64,000 nt of DNA from Ottowia sp. SB7-C50 (GCF_033110285.1 NZ_CP136995.1:3162001-3226000), one strand, 5' to 3'. Shown: positions 19,141-30,316, numbered from the stretch's first letter. The notes: a model not told the origin generated them from the sequence alone. A program made the numbers and translations.

Positions 19141-19776
19141 TCAAGCCTGCAGCTGCTTGAGCTTGATGAAGGCCAGCGCGGCCATCATGGCGTCATTCAG
19201 TGCGTCGTGGGCGTCGCGCACGGGCAGGCCCAGGTCGGCCATGATGGTGGCAAAGCGCAGGTCGATGTCGACGTTGCCCTGCTGGTGCGAGGGCGGCAGT
19301 TGCCTGAACTTGTAGTCGTGGTAGAGCGCCGATACCTCGATCTTGGGCTGCGGCAACCCAATGCCGATGAGCGGCTTGACCGCGCGGTTCAGCATGGCGA
19401 CGTCGAATTCCAGGTAATAGCCCACCAGCGGACGCGCGCCGATGAAATGCAGCAGGCGGCGCATGGCCTCGGGCGCCGGCAGGCCGCCCTGCACGTCCTG
19501 CACGCGCAGCCGGTGCACGCGAATGCTCTCGGCCGACACGCCTTTTTCAGGCCGCACCAGAAATTCGAGCCGCTCGCTGCTCATGATGCGCTGGCCGCGG
19601 ATCTTCACTGCGCCGACGGAAATGATTTCGTCGGTGCGCGTGTTCAGGCCGGTGGTTTCGCAGTCCAGCGACACCCATTCGTTGGGCGGCGGCGGCTCGA
19701 ACAGAAAACTCCACTCGGGGTCCTTCAAAAGCCGCTGCTGCCAGCCTGAGCGCAATCGATCGATCAGTCCAGCCAT
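19141..19776 (-). CDS. Stand-alone DEDDh 3'-5' exonuclease (DnaQ-like)
   Basis: 211 aa. The exonuclease motifs are intact: SLDCETTG (Exo I Asp/Glu), YYLEFDVAML (Exo II Asp) and HDALNDAMMAAL (Exo III His/Asp). A short N-terminal helix (MAGLIDRLRSGWQQRLLKDP) precedes the domain and marks the start at 19776; the frame is open further upstream only as an antisense of the DUF294 gene. It is much shorter than typical replicative epsilon subunits and lacks their C-terminal polymerase-binding tail, so a role in signalling or RNA turnover is as likely as proofreading. It is downstream of and codirectional with the DUF294/CBS gene. Similar nuclease/DUF294/ActP neighbours are, as I recall, also found in pseudomonads. 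Confidence 0.88.
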   Translation of the reverse strand: MAGLIDRLRSGWQQRLLKDPEWSFLFEPPPPNEWVSLDCETTGLNTRTDEIISVGAVKIRGQRIMSSERLEFLVRPEKGVSAESIRVHRLRVQDVQGGLPAPEAMRRLLHFIGARPLVGYYLEFDVAMLNRAVKPLIGIGLPQPKIEVSALYHDYKFRQLPPSHQQGNVDIDLRFATIMADLGLPVRDAHDALNDAMMAALAFIKLKQLQA

Positions 19777-19895
19777 GCCGTCCTCGCATACCGCGTGAAG
19801 AGAGCCCGTTGAACCCCGCCCACCCGCTGAGCGGGCTGGGCCCGGCCACGGGGTGCGCCTTCCGGGGGGGAGGCGCCGAAGGCGCTGCGGGCGGG

Positions 19896-21713
19896 TCACA
19901 GGTTGCCCAGCTTGAACCGGTGCCGCAGCTGCACCTTGAAGCGCTTGACCACGCCCAGCGCGTCCTTGAGCAGGTCGCGGTCCAGCGATGACAGTTGCGG
20001 CACATCGACCGCACCCGACACGGGCTGGCCCTTGTCCATTTCGGACAGGGCCGCCTTGAGCTTGAGGCCCATGAAGAAGTGCAGCGCGTCGGTCAGTTCC
20101 TTGCCCATCTCGGGGCTGAGCGCGTGCGCCGACACCAGCGCGGCGATGCGTTCGGCCGTGCCGGTGTTGGGCAGGCGGTGCGCCAGCGCCAGGCTGCGCA
20201 CGCCGTGCACCAGCGGGAAGATGCCTTCCTTCTTCAGGTTCATGCGGTTGTCGGCGTCGCCCAGCAGGCGGTTCCACCAGCCGGTGGTGTTGCCGAAGGC
20301 GTCGATGGCGGCGGCGAAGCGGGCCAGCATGCCGTCGTTGTCGGTGGCCAGTTCGGTCAGGCTGGCGCGCACGTCGTCCAGCAGGCGCGCATCGCCGCTC
20401 ACGGCGTGGGCGTCCATGAAGATGGCCAGGTTCATCAGGCTGTCGCCATCGGGCTGCACCAGCCACTGGCGCGCCGTCTGGCTGAATTCGGTGACCGTCT
20501 TGCGCCACGCCGGGTTGCTGAGCATGATGCGGCCGGGGCATTCGGGGTAGCCAAAGCGCGCCAGCGCGTCCGAAAAGCGCTGGCAGATGTCGGCCAGGTC
20601 GTCCGGCGGCACATAGCCGTCGCGCAGGATCAGCCCGTTGTCCTGGTCGGTCTTCAGCAGCTGCTCGCCACGCCCTTCGCTGCCCATGACGAACAGGCAG
20701 CTGTTGGCCACCAGTTCCTCGGGCGCGATGAGGTGCCAGGCGCGGTCAAACAGGCGCGCGTTCAGATCGCGCACCAGCTGCGCGATCAGCGGCACGCGCG
20801 TGCCCGACCGGTACTGCCGGGCGATCATGCCGGTGATCTGGCCGGCGGCTTTTTCCAGTTCGTCGATGTGCGCGGCGCCGTTGATCTGCATGGTGATCAG
20901 CAGCGAGTGGTTCGACAGGAAGCTGAACACGTCCAGCGCTTCCAGCACGCCCAGCACGTGGTCGCCGTCGGCCACCACCACGCGGTGGATGTGGTGCCGC
21001 AGCATGGTGGCCAGGGCGTCGCCCACCTGGTCGGACGGCCGCACGCTGATGAGCGACCAGGCCGCCAGGTCGCCCACCGGCAGCTTGTCCAGCGGACGGC
21101 CGGACAGGATGGCGCGCTGCAGCGCATTGGTGGTGAACATGCCCAGGCGCGGCGGCTGGCTTTGCGCGTCGCGCACCAGCACGTTGGTGGTGTGCTCTTT
21201 CTGGAACACCTTGACGACCGAGACGATGTCGGTCGTCGCGTCCACGATGTGCGCGGGCCGCACGAAGGCCTCGTCCACGCGCGACAGGTTGAGCGACTGC
21301 AGCTCGTTGCCGGTCTGCAGGTCGCTCATGGCGCTCAGCTTGGCGCCCAGGTCAGAGAACAGCAGCGCGCCGAACGTGGCATTGGCGGCGATCAGGTCGT
21401 TCACCGCCTGGCGGGCCAGTTCGTAAGTGACCACTTCCTCGCTGGCGACGAACCGGCTGGACGCCTTGCCCGCCACCAGGCCGCGGCCGTCGAAGCAGTC
21501 GTCGGGGCCGTAGATGGCCACCACCTCGTCGCCGTCCAGCTGCGTGACCTGCCCCTTGATCAGCACGAACAGGTCGGTCGGCGTGTCGCCCACGTCCAGG
21601 ATGACGGCGTCGCGCGGGAAATACGCCACGTCCACGCTGGCCTGCACCAGGCGCTGCTGCTCCTGGGTCAGGCAATCAAAGGGCGAAGCAGAAAAATTGA
21701 AGGCGTTGGGCAT
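19896..21713 (-). CDS. cNMP-binding-like / CBS / DUF294 nucleotidyltransferase-like protein (second copy)
   Basis: 605 aa with the same architecture as the protein at 5750. There is an N-terminal cNMP-binding-like region (LVQASVDVAYFPRDAVILDVGD), a CBS pair (PPRLGMFTTNALQRAI; VVVADGDHVLGVLEALDV), the nucleotidyltransferase motif GSEGRGEQLLKTDQDNGLIL with Gly-Ser and two Asp, and a helical C-terminal domain ending RHRFKLGNL. DUF294 proteins resemble GlnD uridylyltransferases but targets are mostly unknown. It is followed 119 bases later by the exonuclease gene on the same strand, and the two probably form an operon beside actP. Start at 21713 is supported by the fold; ribosome site is weak. 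Confidence 0.92.
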   Translation of the reverse strand: MPNAFNFSASPFDCLTQEQQRLVQASVDVAYFPRDAVILDVGDTPTDLFVLIKGQVTQLDGDEVVAIYGPDDCFDGRGLVAGKASSRFVASEEVVTYELARQAVNDLIAANATFGALLFSDLGAKLSAMSDLQTGNELQSLNLSRVDEAFVRPAHIVDATTDIVSVVKVFQKEHTTNVLVRDAQSQPPRLGMFTTNALQRAILSGRPLDKLPVGDLAAWSLISVRPSDQVGDALATMLRHHIHRVVVADGDHVLGVLEALDVFSFLSNHSLLITMQINGAAHIDELEKAAGQITGMIARQYRSGTRVPLIAQLVRDLNARLFDRAWHLIAPEELVANSCLFVMGSEGRGEQLLKTDQDNGLILRDGYVPPDDLADICQRFSDALARFGYPECPGRIMLSNPAWRKTVTEFSQTARQWLVQPDGDSLMNLAIFMDAHAVSGDARLLDDVRASLTELATDNDGMLARFAAAIDAFGNTTGWWNRLLGDADNRMNLKKEGIFPLVHGVRSLALAHRLPNTGTAERIAALVSAHALSPEMGKELTDALHFFMGLKLKAALSEMDKGQPVSGAVDVPQLSSLDRDLLKDALGVVKRFKVQLRHRFKLGNL

Positions 21714-21846
21714 GCCACAAAGGTGCCGGCGCCGGCACTGAATTTTGAATCAAATCGCACGCCAGCCCTTATGGGGCAAGCGCTGGCCGCTCATTAAAAG
21801 AGAGCAACCAGGGCGCCGCCAACGCGCCGCCGTGCGCACCCCTCAT

Positions 21847-22479
21847 TCAGCGCCGCACGCCTTGCGCCACGCTTGCAGCGCCCGCCCACACGGCGTCCAG
21901 GCGCGTGGCGTCTTCCAGCTGCGCGCGCAGCATGGGCAAGGCGTCCAGGCCCCAGAACACGCGCCCGTCCACCACCGCCGTGGGCACGCCAAACACGCCG
22001 GCGGCCAGCGCCGCGTCGGTGGCGTGCTTCAGCTCGGCCTTCACCGCGTCGCTGGCCGGGTCGCGCGGCGGCGCCAGCTGCGCGGTCAACGCCGCCAGCC
22101 GCCCGGCGTCGTCGGCCGGCGCGCCGCCTTGCCAGACGTGGCGAAAGATCGTTTCGCACACCCAGCGGTTGGGCGTGCCCTGGCGCGCGCAGGCCCAGGC
22201 CAGCCGCAGCAAGGCCAGCGGGTTGAAGGGGTGCGCGGCGGGCAGGTCGAGCGGCACGTCCAGCGTCTGCGCCAGCCACAGCACCTGGCGGTAAGTCCAG
22301 TCGCGCTTGGGCGCGATCTCGGCCGGGCCCAGCTGCCCGTGGTGCTTGAGCAGCCCGGCAAACAGGATCGGGCGGTACGTCACCTCGTAGCCCAGCCCAT
22401 CCAGCGCGCGCGGCAGGCGCTCGAAGGCCAGATAGGCGTACGGCGAGATGAAGTCCAGGTAGAAATCGATGCGCTTCAT
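21847..22479 (-). CDS. DsbA-fold 2-hydroxychromene-2-carboxylate isomerase family protein
   Basis: 210 aa, thioredoxin/DsbA-like kappa-class fold (IDFYLDFISPYAYLAFERLP at the N-terminus; GVFGVPTAVVDGRVFWGLD near the end). Members isomerise 2-hydroxychromene-2-carboxylate in naphthalene degradation or are glutathione-dependent enzymes of unknown substrate. No other naphthalene genes are here, so the substrate is open. The start at 22479 overlaps the DUF1289 stop by 4 bases (ATGA), indicating coupling. Confidence 0.87.
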   Translation of the reverse strand: MKRIDFYLDFISPYAYLAFERLPRALDGLGYEVTYRPILFAGLLKHHGQLGPAEIAPKRDWTYRQVLWLAQTLDVPLDLPAAHPFNPLALLRLAWACARQGTPNRWVCETIFRHVWQGGAPADDAGRLAALTAQLAPPRDPASDAVKAELKHATDAALAAGVFGVPTAVVDGRVFWGLDALPMLRAQLEDATRLDAVWAGAASVAQGVRR

Positions 22480-22718
22480 GGCTTCGGCCCCTGATCGGCG
22501 CGGCGCGCCCGGATGCGCCGCCACACCTCGCGGCGGGCGTCGTCGCTGGCGCTGCCCCAGCCGCCGATTTCTTCCAGCCGCCGCTGGCAGCCTTCGCACC
22601 AGCCCGTGACGGGGCTGATGCGGCACACGTTGATGCAGGGCGACGGCACCGGCCCCGGGCCGGAATCTGGATCAAAATCGATCCAGGCGCTTGCCACGCC
22701 TGCGTCTTCAGATATCAT
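22476..22718 (-). CDS. DUF1289 domain protein
   Basis: About 80 aa with the DUF1289 cysteine pattern (PSPCINVCRISPVTGWCEGCQRR), a small putative metal-binding domain, then a Trp/Arg-rich helix (REVWRRIRARR). The start is uncertain: ATG 22718 lies within a dispersed-repeat remnant, so translation may begin later. It is coupled to the DsbA-fold isomerase gene by a 4-base overlap. Function unknown. Confidence 0.78.
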   Translation of the reverse strand: MISEDAGVASAWIDFDPDSGPGPVPSPCINVCRISPVTGWCEGCQRRLEEIGGWGSASDDARREVWRRIRARRADQGPKP

Positions 22719-22797
22719 TTCAATAGCATCCTGCGGCACGCACCGCAGGGCTGAATCCCGGCTGGCGCGCCCTGGTGAACGCCCGTCACGCGCGGCC

Positions 22798-23307
22798 TCA
22801 TGCCACCACGTCCGCCACCGGCGCACCGGTCAGGTGTTCCAGGTCGGCCGGCGTCAGCTTGAACACGCCGTGCGGGTGGCCGGCGGCGGCCCAGATCTCG
22901 GCAAAGCGGAACAGCTCGCGGTCGATCAGCGTCACCGACGGCATGGCGTGCGCCACCGGCGACACGCCGCCGATGGAAAACCCGGTCTTGGCCTTCACGA
23001 ACTCGGCGTCGGCGCGGCCCAGCTTGCCGCCGCCCTCGGCGCACACCAGCGCCTCGACCTTTTTTTCGTCCACCCGGCGGTCGCCGCTGGTGATGACCAG
23101 CACCGCCGCGTCGTCGGCCTTGCGGCGAAAGATGATGCTCTTGGCGATCTGGCCGACGTCAATGCCCAGCGCGTCGGCGGCCTGCTGCGCGGTGCGCGCG
23201 GCGTCGTCCAGCATGACCGGCATGTGGGCGTGGCCGGCCTGCCGCAGCGCCTGGGCCACGCGCTGCACGCCGTCGGGAAGCGGTTTTTCAGTGTTCATCG
23301 TCGTCAT
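22798..23307 (-). CDS. YbaK/EbsC-family aminoacyl-tRNA deacylase-like protein
   Basis: 169 aa with the YbaK fold (VGQIAKSIIFRRKADDAAVLVITSGDRR in its centre; FSIGGVSPVAH with the conserved Gly-Gly-Val-Ser-Pro). The conserved lysine in AKSIIF is present. The family removes mischarged amino acids from tRNA (Cys-tRNA-Pro or Ala-tRNA-Pro). The start is ATG 23307; ATG 23298 is also possible. It begins six bases after the LysE-family gene ends, so the two are cotranscribed. Confidence 0.88.
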   Translation of the reverse strand: MTTMNTEKPLPDGVQRVAQALRQAGHAHMPVMLDDAARTAQQAADALGIDVGQIAKSIIFRRKADDAAVLVITSGDRRVDEKKVEALVCAEGGGKLGRADAEFVKAKTGFSIGGVSPVAHAMPSVTLIDRELFRFAEIWAAAGHPHGVFKLTPADLEHLTGAPVADVVA

Positions 23308-23313
23308 GTCACC

Positions 23314-23961
23314 TCAGCCGGTGCGCGCCACGCGCCCCACCATCAGCAGGCTGGCGCCCATGCCCATCAGCACGCCGCCAAACACGCGGTTCTGCGCCCG
23401 CCGCGCGCTGGCCGAACGCAGCGCCGCCCGCAGGCGCGCAGCGATGAAGGCGTAGCCGTGCATCACCACCGTGTCCACGGCCAGCGTGGTGACCAGCAGA
23501 ATGGCCAGTTGCAGCGCCAGCGGGCGCCTGGGGTCGATGAACTGCGGCAGCACCGCCACCATGAAGACGATGCCCTTGGGGTTGGTGGCATTGGTCAGCG
23601 CGCCGGTCACCACGCGCTGGCGCAGGCTCAGGGCCGGCGCCGCGGCCGGCATGCCGTCCAGCGCCTGGCCGCCATGCACCGGCGCGCGCCATTGCCTGAC
23701 GCCCAGCCACACCAGATAGGCCGCGCCCAGCACCTTGACCACGGTGAACGCGGTGGCCGAAGCCACCAGCAGCGCGCCCACCCCGACGCCCGCCACCAGC
23801 AGGATGAACGCCAGCCCGATTTGCAGCCCGGCGATGGTGGCGCTGGTCTGGCGCACGCCGTATTGCAGGCCGTGGCTCATCGACAGCACCGCGCCCGAGC
23901 CGGGCGACAGCGCGATCAGCCACGACGCCACGAAATACGCCAGCCAGACACGAGCATCCAT
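23314..23961 (-). CDS. LysE/RhtB-family amino-acid exporter
   Basis: 215 aa with about six hydrophobic segments and the LysE-family start (SPGSGAVLSMSHGLQYGVR; TNATNPKGIVFMVAVLPQFI). The NPKG motif is the family hallmark. Likely an inner-membrane efflux carrier for an amino acid or related metabolite; the substrate cannot be told. It is upstream of the YbaK gene with a 6-base gap. Confidence 0.9.
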   Translation of the reverse strand: MDARVWLAYFVASWLIALSPGSGAVLSMSHGLQYGVRQTSATIAGLQIGLAFILLVAGVGVGALLVASATAFTVVKVLGAAYLVWLGVRQWRAPVHGGQALDGMPAAAPALSLRQRVVTGALTNATNPKGIVFMVAVLPQFIDPRRPLALQLAILLVTTLAVDTVVMHGYAFIAARLRAALRSASARRAQNRVFGGVLMGMGASLLMVGRVARTG

Positions 23962-24034
23962 TTCAAAAAACCTTCAGCGTCCCCGACGGCAGCCCCACGC
24001 CATCAAGACAGGCGGTCGCGGCGCAGGCCATGGC

Positions 24035-24955
24035 TTACCCCGCGCGCTTGTTCAGCACCGCCGTCGCCACGCGCGAATTCGATTTGCGGCCCAGGAAGTC
24101 GCTGATGTACTGCCCGGCGTCGATCAGCTGGTCGAGGTCGATGCCGGTGTCGATGCCCATGCCGTGCAGCATGTACACCACGTCTTCGGTTGCTACGTTT
24201 CCGGTAGCGCCCTTGGCATACGGGCAGCCACCCAGGCCGGCCACCGACGTGTCGTACTGCCACACGCCCAGCTCCAGCGCGGCCAGCGTGTTGGCCAGCG
24301 CCTGGCCGTAGGTGTCGTGGAAGTGGCCCGACACGTCGTCGACGGCGTAGTGCCGCAACGTCGCCTCGATGGCCGCCTGCACCTTGCGCGGCGTGCCGAC
24401 GCCAATGGTGTCGGCCACGCCCACGTGCTGCACGCCGATGCCCTTCATCAGGCCCGCCAGGTAGCCGACGCGCTCGGGCGCGATGTCGCCTTCATACGGG
24501 CAACCCACGGTGCAGCTCATGGCGCCGCGCACGTAGATGCCCTGATCGCGCGCGGCCTCCGCCACTGGGGCGAAGCGCTCGATGCTTTCGGCGATGCTGC
24601 AGTTGATGTTCTTCTGGCTGAAGGCCTCGCTGGCGGCGCCGAAGACCACGATCTCGTCGGGCCAGGTGGCGCGCGGGCCGGCAATGGCGGCCTCGAAGCC
24701 CTTCAGGTTGGGCGTCAGCACGCTGTAGCGCACGCCGGGCTGGCGGCGGATGCCGGCCATGACCTCGGCGTTGTCGCCCATCTGCGGCACCCACTTGGGT
24801 GACACATAGCTGGTGACCTCGATCTCCTTCAGGCCCGCATCCTGCAGGCGATGGACCAGCTCGATCTTGACGGCGGCGGGCACCGCCTGTTTTTCATTCT
24901 GCAGGCCGTCGCGCGGGCCGACGTCGACGATCTTGACACGGGAGGGCAAAGGCAT
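24035..24955 (-). CDS. mvaB: Hydroxymethylglutaryl-CoA lyase
   Basis: About 306 aa. It cleaves HMG-CoA to acetyl-CoA and acetoacetate, the last step of leucine degradation. Motifs include VDVGPRDGLQNE (metal/catalytic Asp-Arg), SGHFHDTYGQALAN (His ligands) and GLGGCPYAKGATGN with the catalytic Cys. The start MPLPSRVKIVDVG fits the family; the frame is open further upstream but without homology. It lies 290 bases after the mccA stop and belongs functionally with the methylcrotonyl-CoA carboxylase genes. Confidence 0.95.
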   Translation of the reverse strand: MPLPSRVKIVDVGPRDGLQNEKQAVPAAVKIELVHRLQDAGLKEIEVTSYVSPKWVPQMGDNAEVMAGIRRQPGVRYSVLTPNLKGFEAAIAGPRATWPDEIVVFGAASEAFSQKNINCSIAESIERFAPVAEAARDQGIYVRGAMSCTVGCPYEGDIAPERVGYLAGLMKGIGVQHVGVADTIGVGTPRKVQAAIEATLRHYAVDDVSGHFHDTYGQALANTLAALELGVWQYDTSVAGLGGCPYAKGATGNVATEDVVYMLHGMGIDTGIDLDQLIDAGQYISDFLGRKSNSRVATAVLNKRAG

Positions 24956-25245
24956 GGCGGTTCTCGCTGTGGGCGACTGAAAAGTGAGGCAATGCGCGCT
25001 CGTCGCAGTGTAGCGGCAGGCGCCGCGCCGCGTGCGGGCGGAATGCGGGTGAAGGGACGCATCCACGGCAGGCAGCGGGTGGCATCTGCGCGCCGGCCGG
25101 ACGACTTCAATTCAAAGAAAAAATGCTTGCAGCGCTGACCCATAAAGCGCAACGCGCTGCGTAATTAATAGCAAGCAGGGCAGACACTCGTGCCCGCGAG
25201 CAGCGCGCGCCACATGCGCGCGGGCACAAGTGCCCGCCCGACACC
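24956..25245. other. Intergenic region between mccA and mvaB
   Basis: About 290 bases without a gene. It contains a degenerate dispersed-repeat remnant near 25120-25180 (taattaatagcaagcagg) and a GC palindrome CGTGCCCGCGAGC..GCGCGGGCACAAGTGCCCG at 25190-25240, which could terminate mccA transcription. Confidence 0.5.
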
Positions 25246-27258
<2,013 letters not shown>

Positions 27259-27401
27259 GGTGCCCTCCGTGGCTCATCGCCTGATGCACGCTGCGCGTGC
27301 CCGGCAATTTGGCAAGCCCGCGCTGCGCGCGAACACCACGGTTGGCGATCAGGATTTTTTTAAACAAGCGAGTCTCCTCAACAAATTGGGACGGGGCGCG
27401 G

Positions 27402-28163
27402 CTACGCGCCGCTGGGCGCCGGCGCGCCGCCGGCGAAGAACGCCTTCAGCTTCCGGATCACGATCTTCAAAAACTTCCACAACACGACCAGCAGCAGCAC
27501 CGACACCACCAGCATTACCGCCAGCGCCACGCCAAAGGCCAGCGGGTGCTGCGTCGCCAGCCACATCACGCCCACGGCCAGGCCGTCCTCGAAGAACGAG
27601 GCCAGCCAGTTGCTGAACGGCTCGGGGCTGGTGTTGATGGCCGCGCGCGTGGTGGCCTTGGTGGCAAACGAAGTGGCCGCCAGCGAACCGCCCAGCAGGC
27701 CGGCCACCAGGCCCATGGCGCCGCTGTCGGCGCCGAACACGCTGGCCGCCAGCAGCGCGCCGCCGGGGATGCGGATGACGCTGTTGATCGAGTCCCACAC
27801 GCTGTCGAGCCAGGGAATCTTGTCGGCAAAGAATTCGACCAGCAGCATGAAGCCGCTGGCGCCCAGCACGGCCGGGTGCATCAGCAGCTTCAGCCCCTCG
27901 GGCAGCGGAATCCACCCCGCGTAGCCCATGGCGCCGGTCAGAAACACCACCGCGTACAACCGGAACCCGCTGGCCCAGCCCAGCGCCGCCGCCAGCGCCA
28001 TGAGCGAGGGCATGTCCATCTTGGCCACGGCGGGCGCGATGGCGCCGCCCACGGCCACGCCCGCCTGTCCCACGGCATTGCCCACCGCGGCGGCGGTTTC
28101 GCCATTGGGGTGGATGCCCATGCCGTGCAACCACTGGACGACGGATTGAATGAGTTCCTGCAT
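27402..28163 (-). CDS. DUF4126 membrane protein
   Basis: 253 aa with several hydrophobic segments (ALAAALGWASGFRLYAVVFL; GLVAGLLGGSLAATSFATKA; LAVMLVVSVLLLVVLW). The GWASGFRLY and KATTRAAINTSPEP signatures are typical of DUF4126 integral membrane proteins of unknown function. The start at 28163 is chosen over upstream frame extension because it begins a conserved helix (MQELIQSVVQWL). It sits between mccA and the enoyl-CoA hydratase gene but has no obvious role in leucine breakdown. Confidence 0.87.
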   Translation of the reverse strand: MQELIQSVVQWLHGMGIHPNGETAAAVGNAVGQAGVAVGGAIAPAVAKMDMPSLMALAAALGWASGFRLYAVVFLTGAMGYAGWIPLPEGLKLLMHPAVLGASGFMLLVEFFADKIPWLDSVWDSINSVIRIPGGALLAASVFGADSGAMGLVAGLLGGSLAATSFATKATTRAAINTSPEPFSNWLASFFEDGLAVGVMWLATQHPLAFGVALAVMLVVSVLLLVVLWKFLKIVIRKLKAFFAGGAPAPSGA

Positions 28164-28302
28164 GTGCGCGACCTCGCCTGGTGTCAGTGGCAGGCGCCCC
28201 GCGCCCGCCCGCGCACGCACAACGCGCGCGCCAGAGGCAAGGCTGACGCGTTGGCCGGCCGGTGGGCGTAGGACGCCGCCGCCATCCGGACACTGAAAGC
28301 TA

Positions 28303-28352
28303 CATTATTCATAGCTGGCTGCGCTTGACTGGTGTGCGGCAAAGGCCAAAAA
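28303..28352 (+). repeat. Dispersed repeat (ATAGCT/GCGCTTG family)
   Basis: An intergenic copy, TTCATAGCTGGCTGCGCTTG through GGCCAAAAAC. It lies between the DUF4126 and enoyl-CoA hydratase genes. Confidence 0.75.
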
Positions 28353-28367
28353 CACATCAAAACCGCC

Positions 28368-29153
28368 TCATCCCGCCAGCCACGCCGGCTTGCGCTTTTG
28401 CAGGAAGGACTGCACGCCTTCCTTGCCTTCGTCCGACGCGCGGATGTCGGCGATGCCTTCCACGGTGCGCTCGATCAGCAGGCGCGTGATGTCGCGCTCG
28501 GCCACGTCCTGCACCAGCTTCTTGCATTCGCGCACGGCGTTGGGGCTGGCGCTGGTGAGCGCGCTGACCAGCTCGCCCACCTTGGCGTCCAGCGCGTCGG
28601 CCGCCACCACCTCGTGCACGAAGCCGATGCGGTGCGCCTCTTGCGCACTGAAGCGCTCGGCCGTCAGAAAGTAGCGGTGCGCCGCGCGCGGGCCCATGGC
28701 GCGGATGACGTAGGGGCTGATGGTGGCAGGGATCAGGCCCAGCTTCACTTCGCTCAGGCAGTAATTCGCCGTGTCCACGCTCACCGCCATGTCGCACGCC
28801 GCCACCAGGCCCATGCCGCCGGCGTAGACGTCGCCCTGCACGCGCGCGATGGTCGGCTTGGGGCATTCGTAGATGGCGCGCAGCATGAAGGCCAGCTTGC
28901 CGGCGTCCTCCAGGTTCTGCTCGCGCGTGTAATCGGCCATGCGGCGCATCCAGTTCAGGTCGGCGCCGGCGCAGAAGGCGGGGCCTTCGGCCATCAGCAC
29001 GACGGCGCGCACGTCGGGGGCGTCGCCCAGTTGCACAAAGGCCTGCGACAGCTCGGCAATCACCTCGTCGTTGAAGGCGTTGCGCACTTCGGGGCGGCTC
29101 AGCACCACGGTGGCGACGTGGCCCTGGGTGGCGATGCGGATGGCGTTGGTCAT
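28368..29153 (-). CDS. Enoyl-CoA hydratase/isomerase, probable methylglutaconyl-CoA hydratase
   Basis: 261-aa crotonase-fold enzyme (VVLSRPEVRNAFNDEV; FCAGADLNWMR oxyanion-hole segment; QGDVYAGGMGLVAACDMAV). The glutamate in SEVKLGLIP is the expected catalytic position. Placed among mccA, mccB and mvaB it most likely hydrates 3-methylglutaconyl-CoA to HMG-CoA. Start MTNAIRI at 29153; it follows the alpha/beta hydrolase stop by eight bases. Confidence 0.9.
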   Translation of the reverse strand: MTNAIRIATQGHVATVVLSRPEVRNAFNDEVIAELSQAFVQLGDAPDVRAVVLMAEGPAFCAGADLNWMRRMADYTREQNLEDAGKLAFMLRAIYECPKPTIARVQGDVYAGGMGLVAACDMAVSVDTANYCLSEVKLGLIPATISPYVIRAMGPRAAHRYFLTAERFSAQEAHRIGFVHEVVAADALDAKVGELVSALTSASPNAVRECKKLVQDVAERDITRLLIERTVEGIADIRASDEGKEGVQSFLQKRKPAWLAG

Positions 29154-29161
29154 GTTCGGGT

Positions 29162-30316
29162 TCACTCCTTCCAGACGACCTGGTCGTCCACGGCGTACAG
29201 CTTGCAGTCGGTCTTGGCGTGGCGCTGGCAATTGGCCAGCGCGCGCGCCAGCGGGTCGTCGCCCATCTCGGCCCAGGCCCAGGCGCCGCTGGGGCCGACG
29301 GCGAAGGCGCGCGGCAACTGCTTGGCCAGGAAGGCCTTGTAGCCGTCGCGCCCGCTGGGCTTGAGGTAGGGCACCTTGTCCACGTCATCCAATGCGGCAA
29401 AACCGCTGGCGGGCGGAACCGGTGGCTGTCCGGCGCGCAGCAGATCAGGAAAGCGCACCGCCGTCGGCAAGCCGGCGGCGGCCATGAAGTCGTTTACCTT
29501 GGGCTGCCACACCCGCTCTGCCGCGCGTGCGCCGAATAAAAAATGCGAATCGGTGCCAAATGACCCGGTGTTGACGACGTCGACCGGCGCACCCCCGGCG
29601 GCATAGGCATCGGCCATGGCCTTCCACACGCGTTCGGGGAAGAAGCTGTCGTTTTCGCCGTAGAACCACAGCGAGGGCACGCGCACCTGCTTGCCGTAGC
29701 TGCCGGCGGCGCGCGCCAGCGTGCCTTCCCAGCCCGAACAGTCGGTGTTGCGCAAGCCGCCGGCAAAGTTCACCAGGCCCTTGACGCCTTCCACGCCCGC
29801 GGCGCCCGCCGCCAGCGTGGTCCAGCCGCCGTGTGACTGGCCGACCAGCAGCACCTGGCGCCGATCGGCCCAGGCCTGCTCGCCCAGCCAGTCGATCACG
29901 GCCTTCACGTCCTCGGCCTGCACGCGGCCGTTGCTTTCGACATTGCAGCCGCCGCCGATGTAGCTGCCGGACGACTTGGAGAAGCCCGTGCGCATGGGCA
30001 CCACCACGGCATAGCCGCGCGCCAGAAAGAAGCGCGCCGCACTCACGGGCTGATAGCGCGCCTGAAAGCGCACGTCGCCGGCCATCTTGCCGTGATTGAT
30101 GACGACGACCGGAAACGGCCCCTGGCCCGGCGGGCGGTAGATGGTGGTTTCCAGTTCCGGGTTGAACAGCTTGCCGCGGTGCGGCACCATCACCACCTGC
30201 TCGCCCAAGCCGGCATTCAACTGCGGCGCACCGGCATTGACCTGCGCCCGCGCCACGCCCGCCAGCGCCAGCAGCGCGGCGAGCAACGCGGCTTTACTGC
30301 TGAACCATGGCTTCAT
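29162..30316 (-). CDS. Secreted alpha/beta hydrolase
   Basis: 384 aa with a signal peptide (LLAALLALAGVARAQ). The alpha/beta-hydrolase nucleophile elbow is VGQSHGGW, with later Asp and His candidates (YGENDSFF; DSHFLFG). The oxyanion strand VVVINHGKM precedes it. Probably a periplasmic esterase or peptidase-like hydrolase; substrate unknown. Start at 30316 overlaps the DinB-like stop by 4 bases. It interrupts the leucine-degradation set and may simply be cotranscribed. Confidence 0.82.
   Translation of the reverse strand: MKPWFSSKAALLAALLALAGVARAQVNAGAPQLNAGLGEQVVMVPHRGKLFNPELETTIYRPPGQGPFPVVVINHGKMAGDVRFQARYQPVSAARFFLARGYAVVVPMRTGFSKSSGSYIGGGCNVESNGRVQAEDVKAVIDWLGEQAWADRRQVLLVGQSHGGWTTLAAGAAGVEGVKGLVNFAGGLRNTDCSGWEGTLARAAGSYGKQVRVPSLWFYGENDSFFPERVWKAMADAYAAGGAPVDVVNTGSFGTDSHFLFGARAAERVWQPKVNDFMAAAGLPTAVRFPDLLRAGQPPVPPASGFAALDDVDKVPYLKPSGRDGYKAFLAKQLPRAFAVGPSGAWAWAEMGDDPLARALANCQRHAKTDCKLYAVDDQVVWKE

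Noticed and set aside
19141..20541. A 466-aa form of the second exonuclease.
   Set aside because: The upstream part is a shifted frame of the DUF294 gene; the domain starts after ATG 19776.
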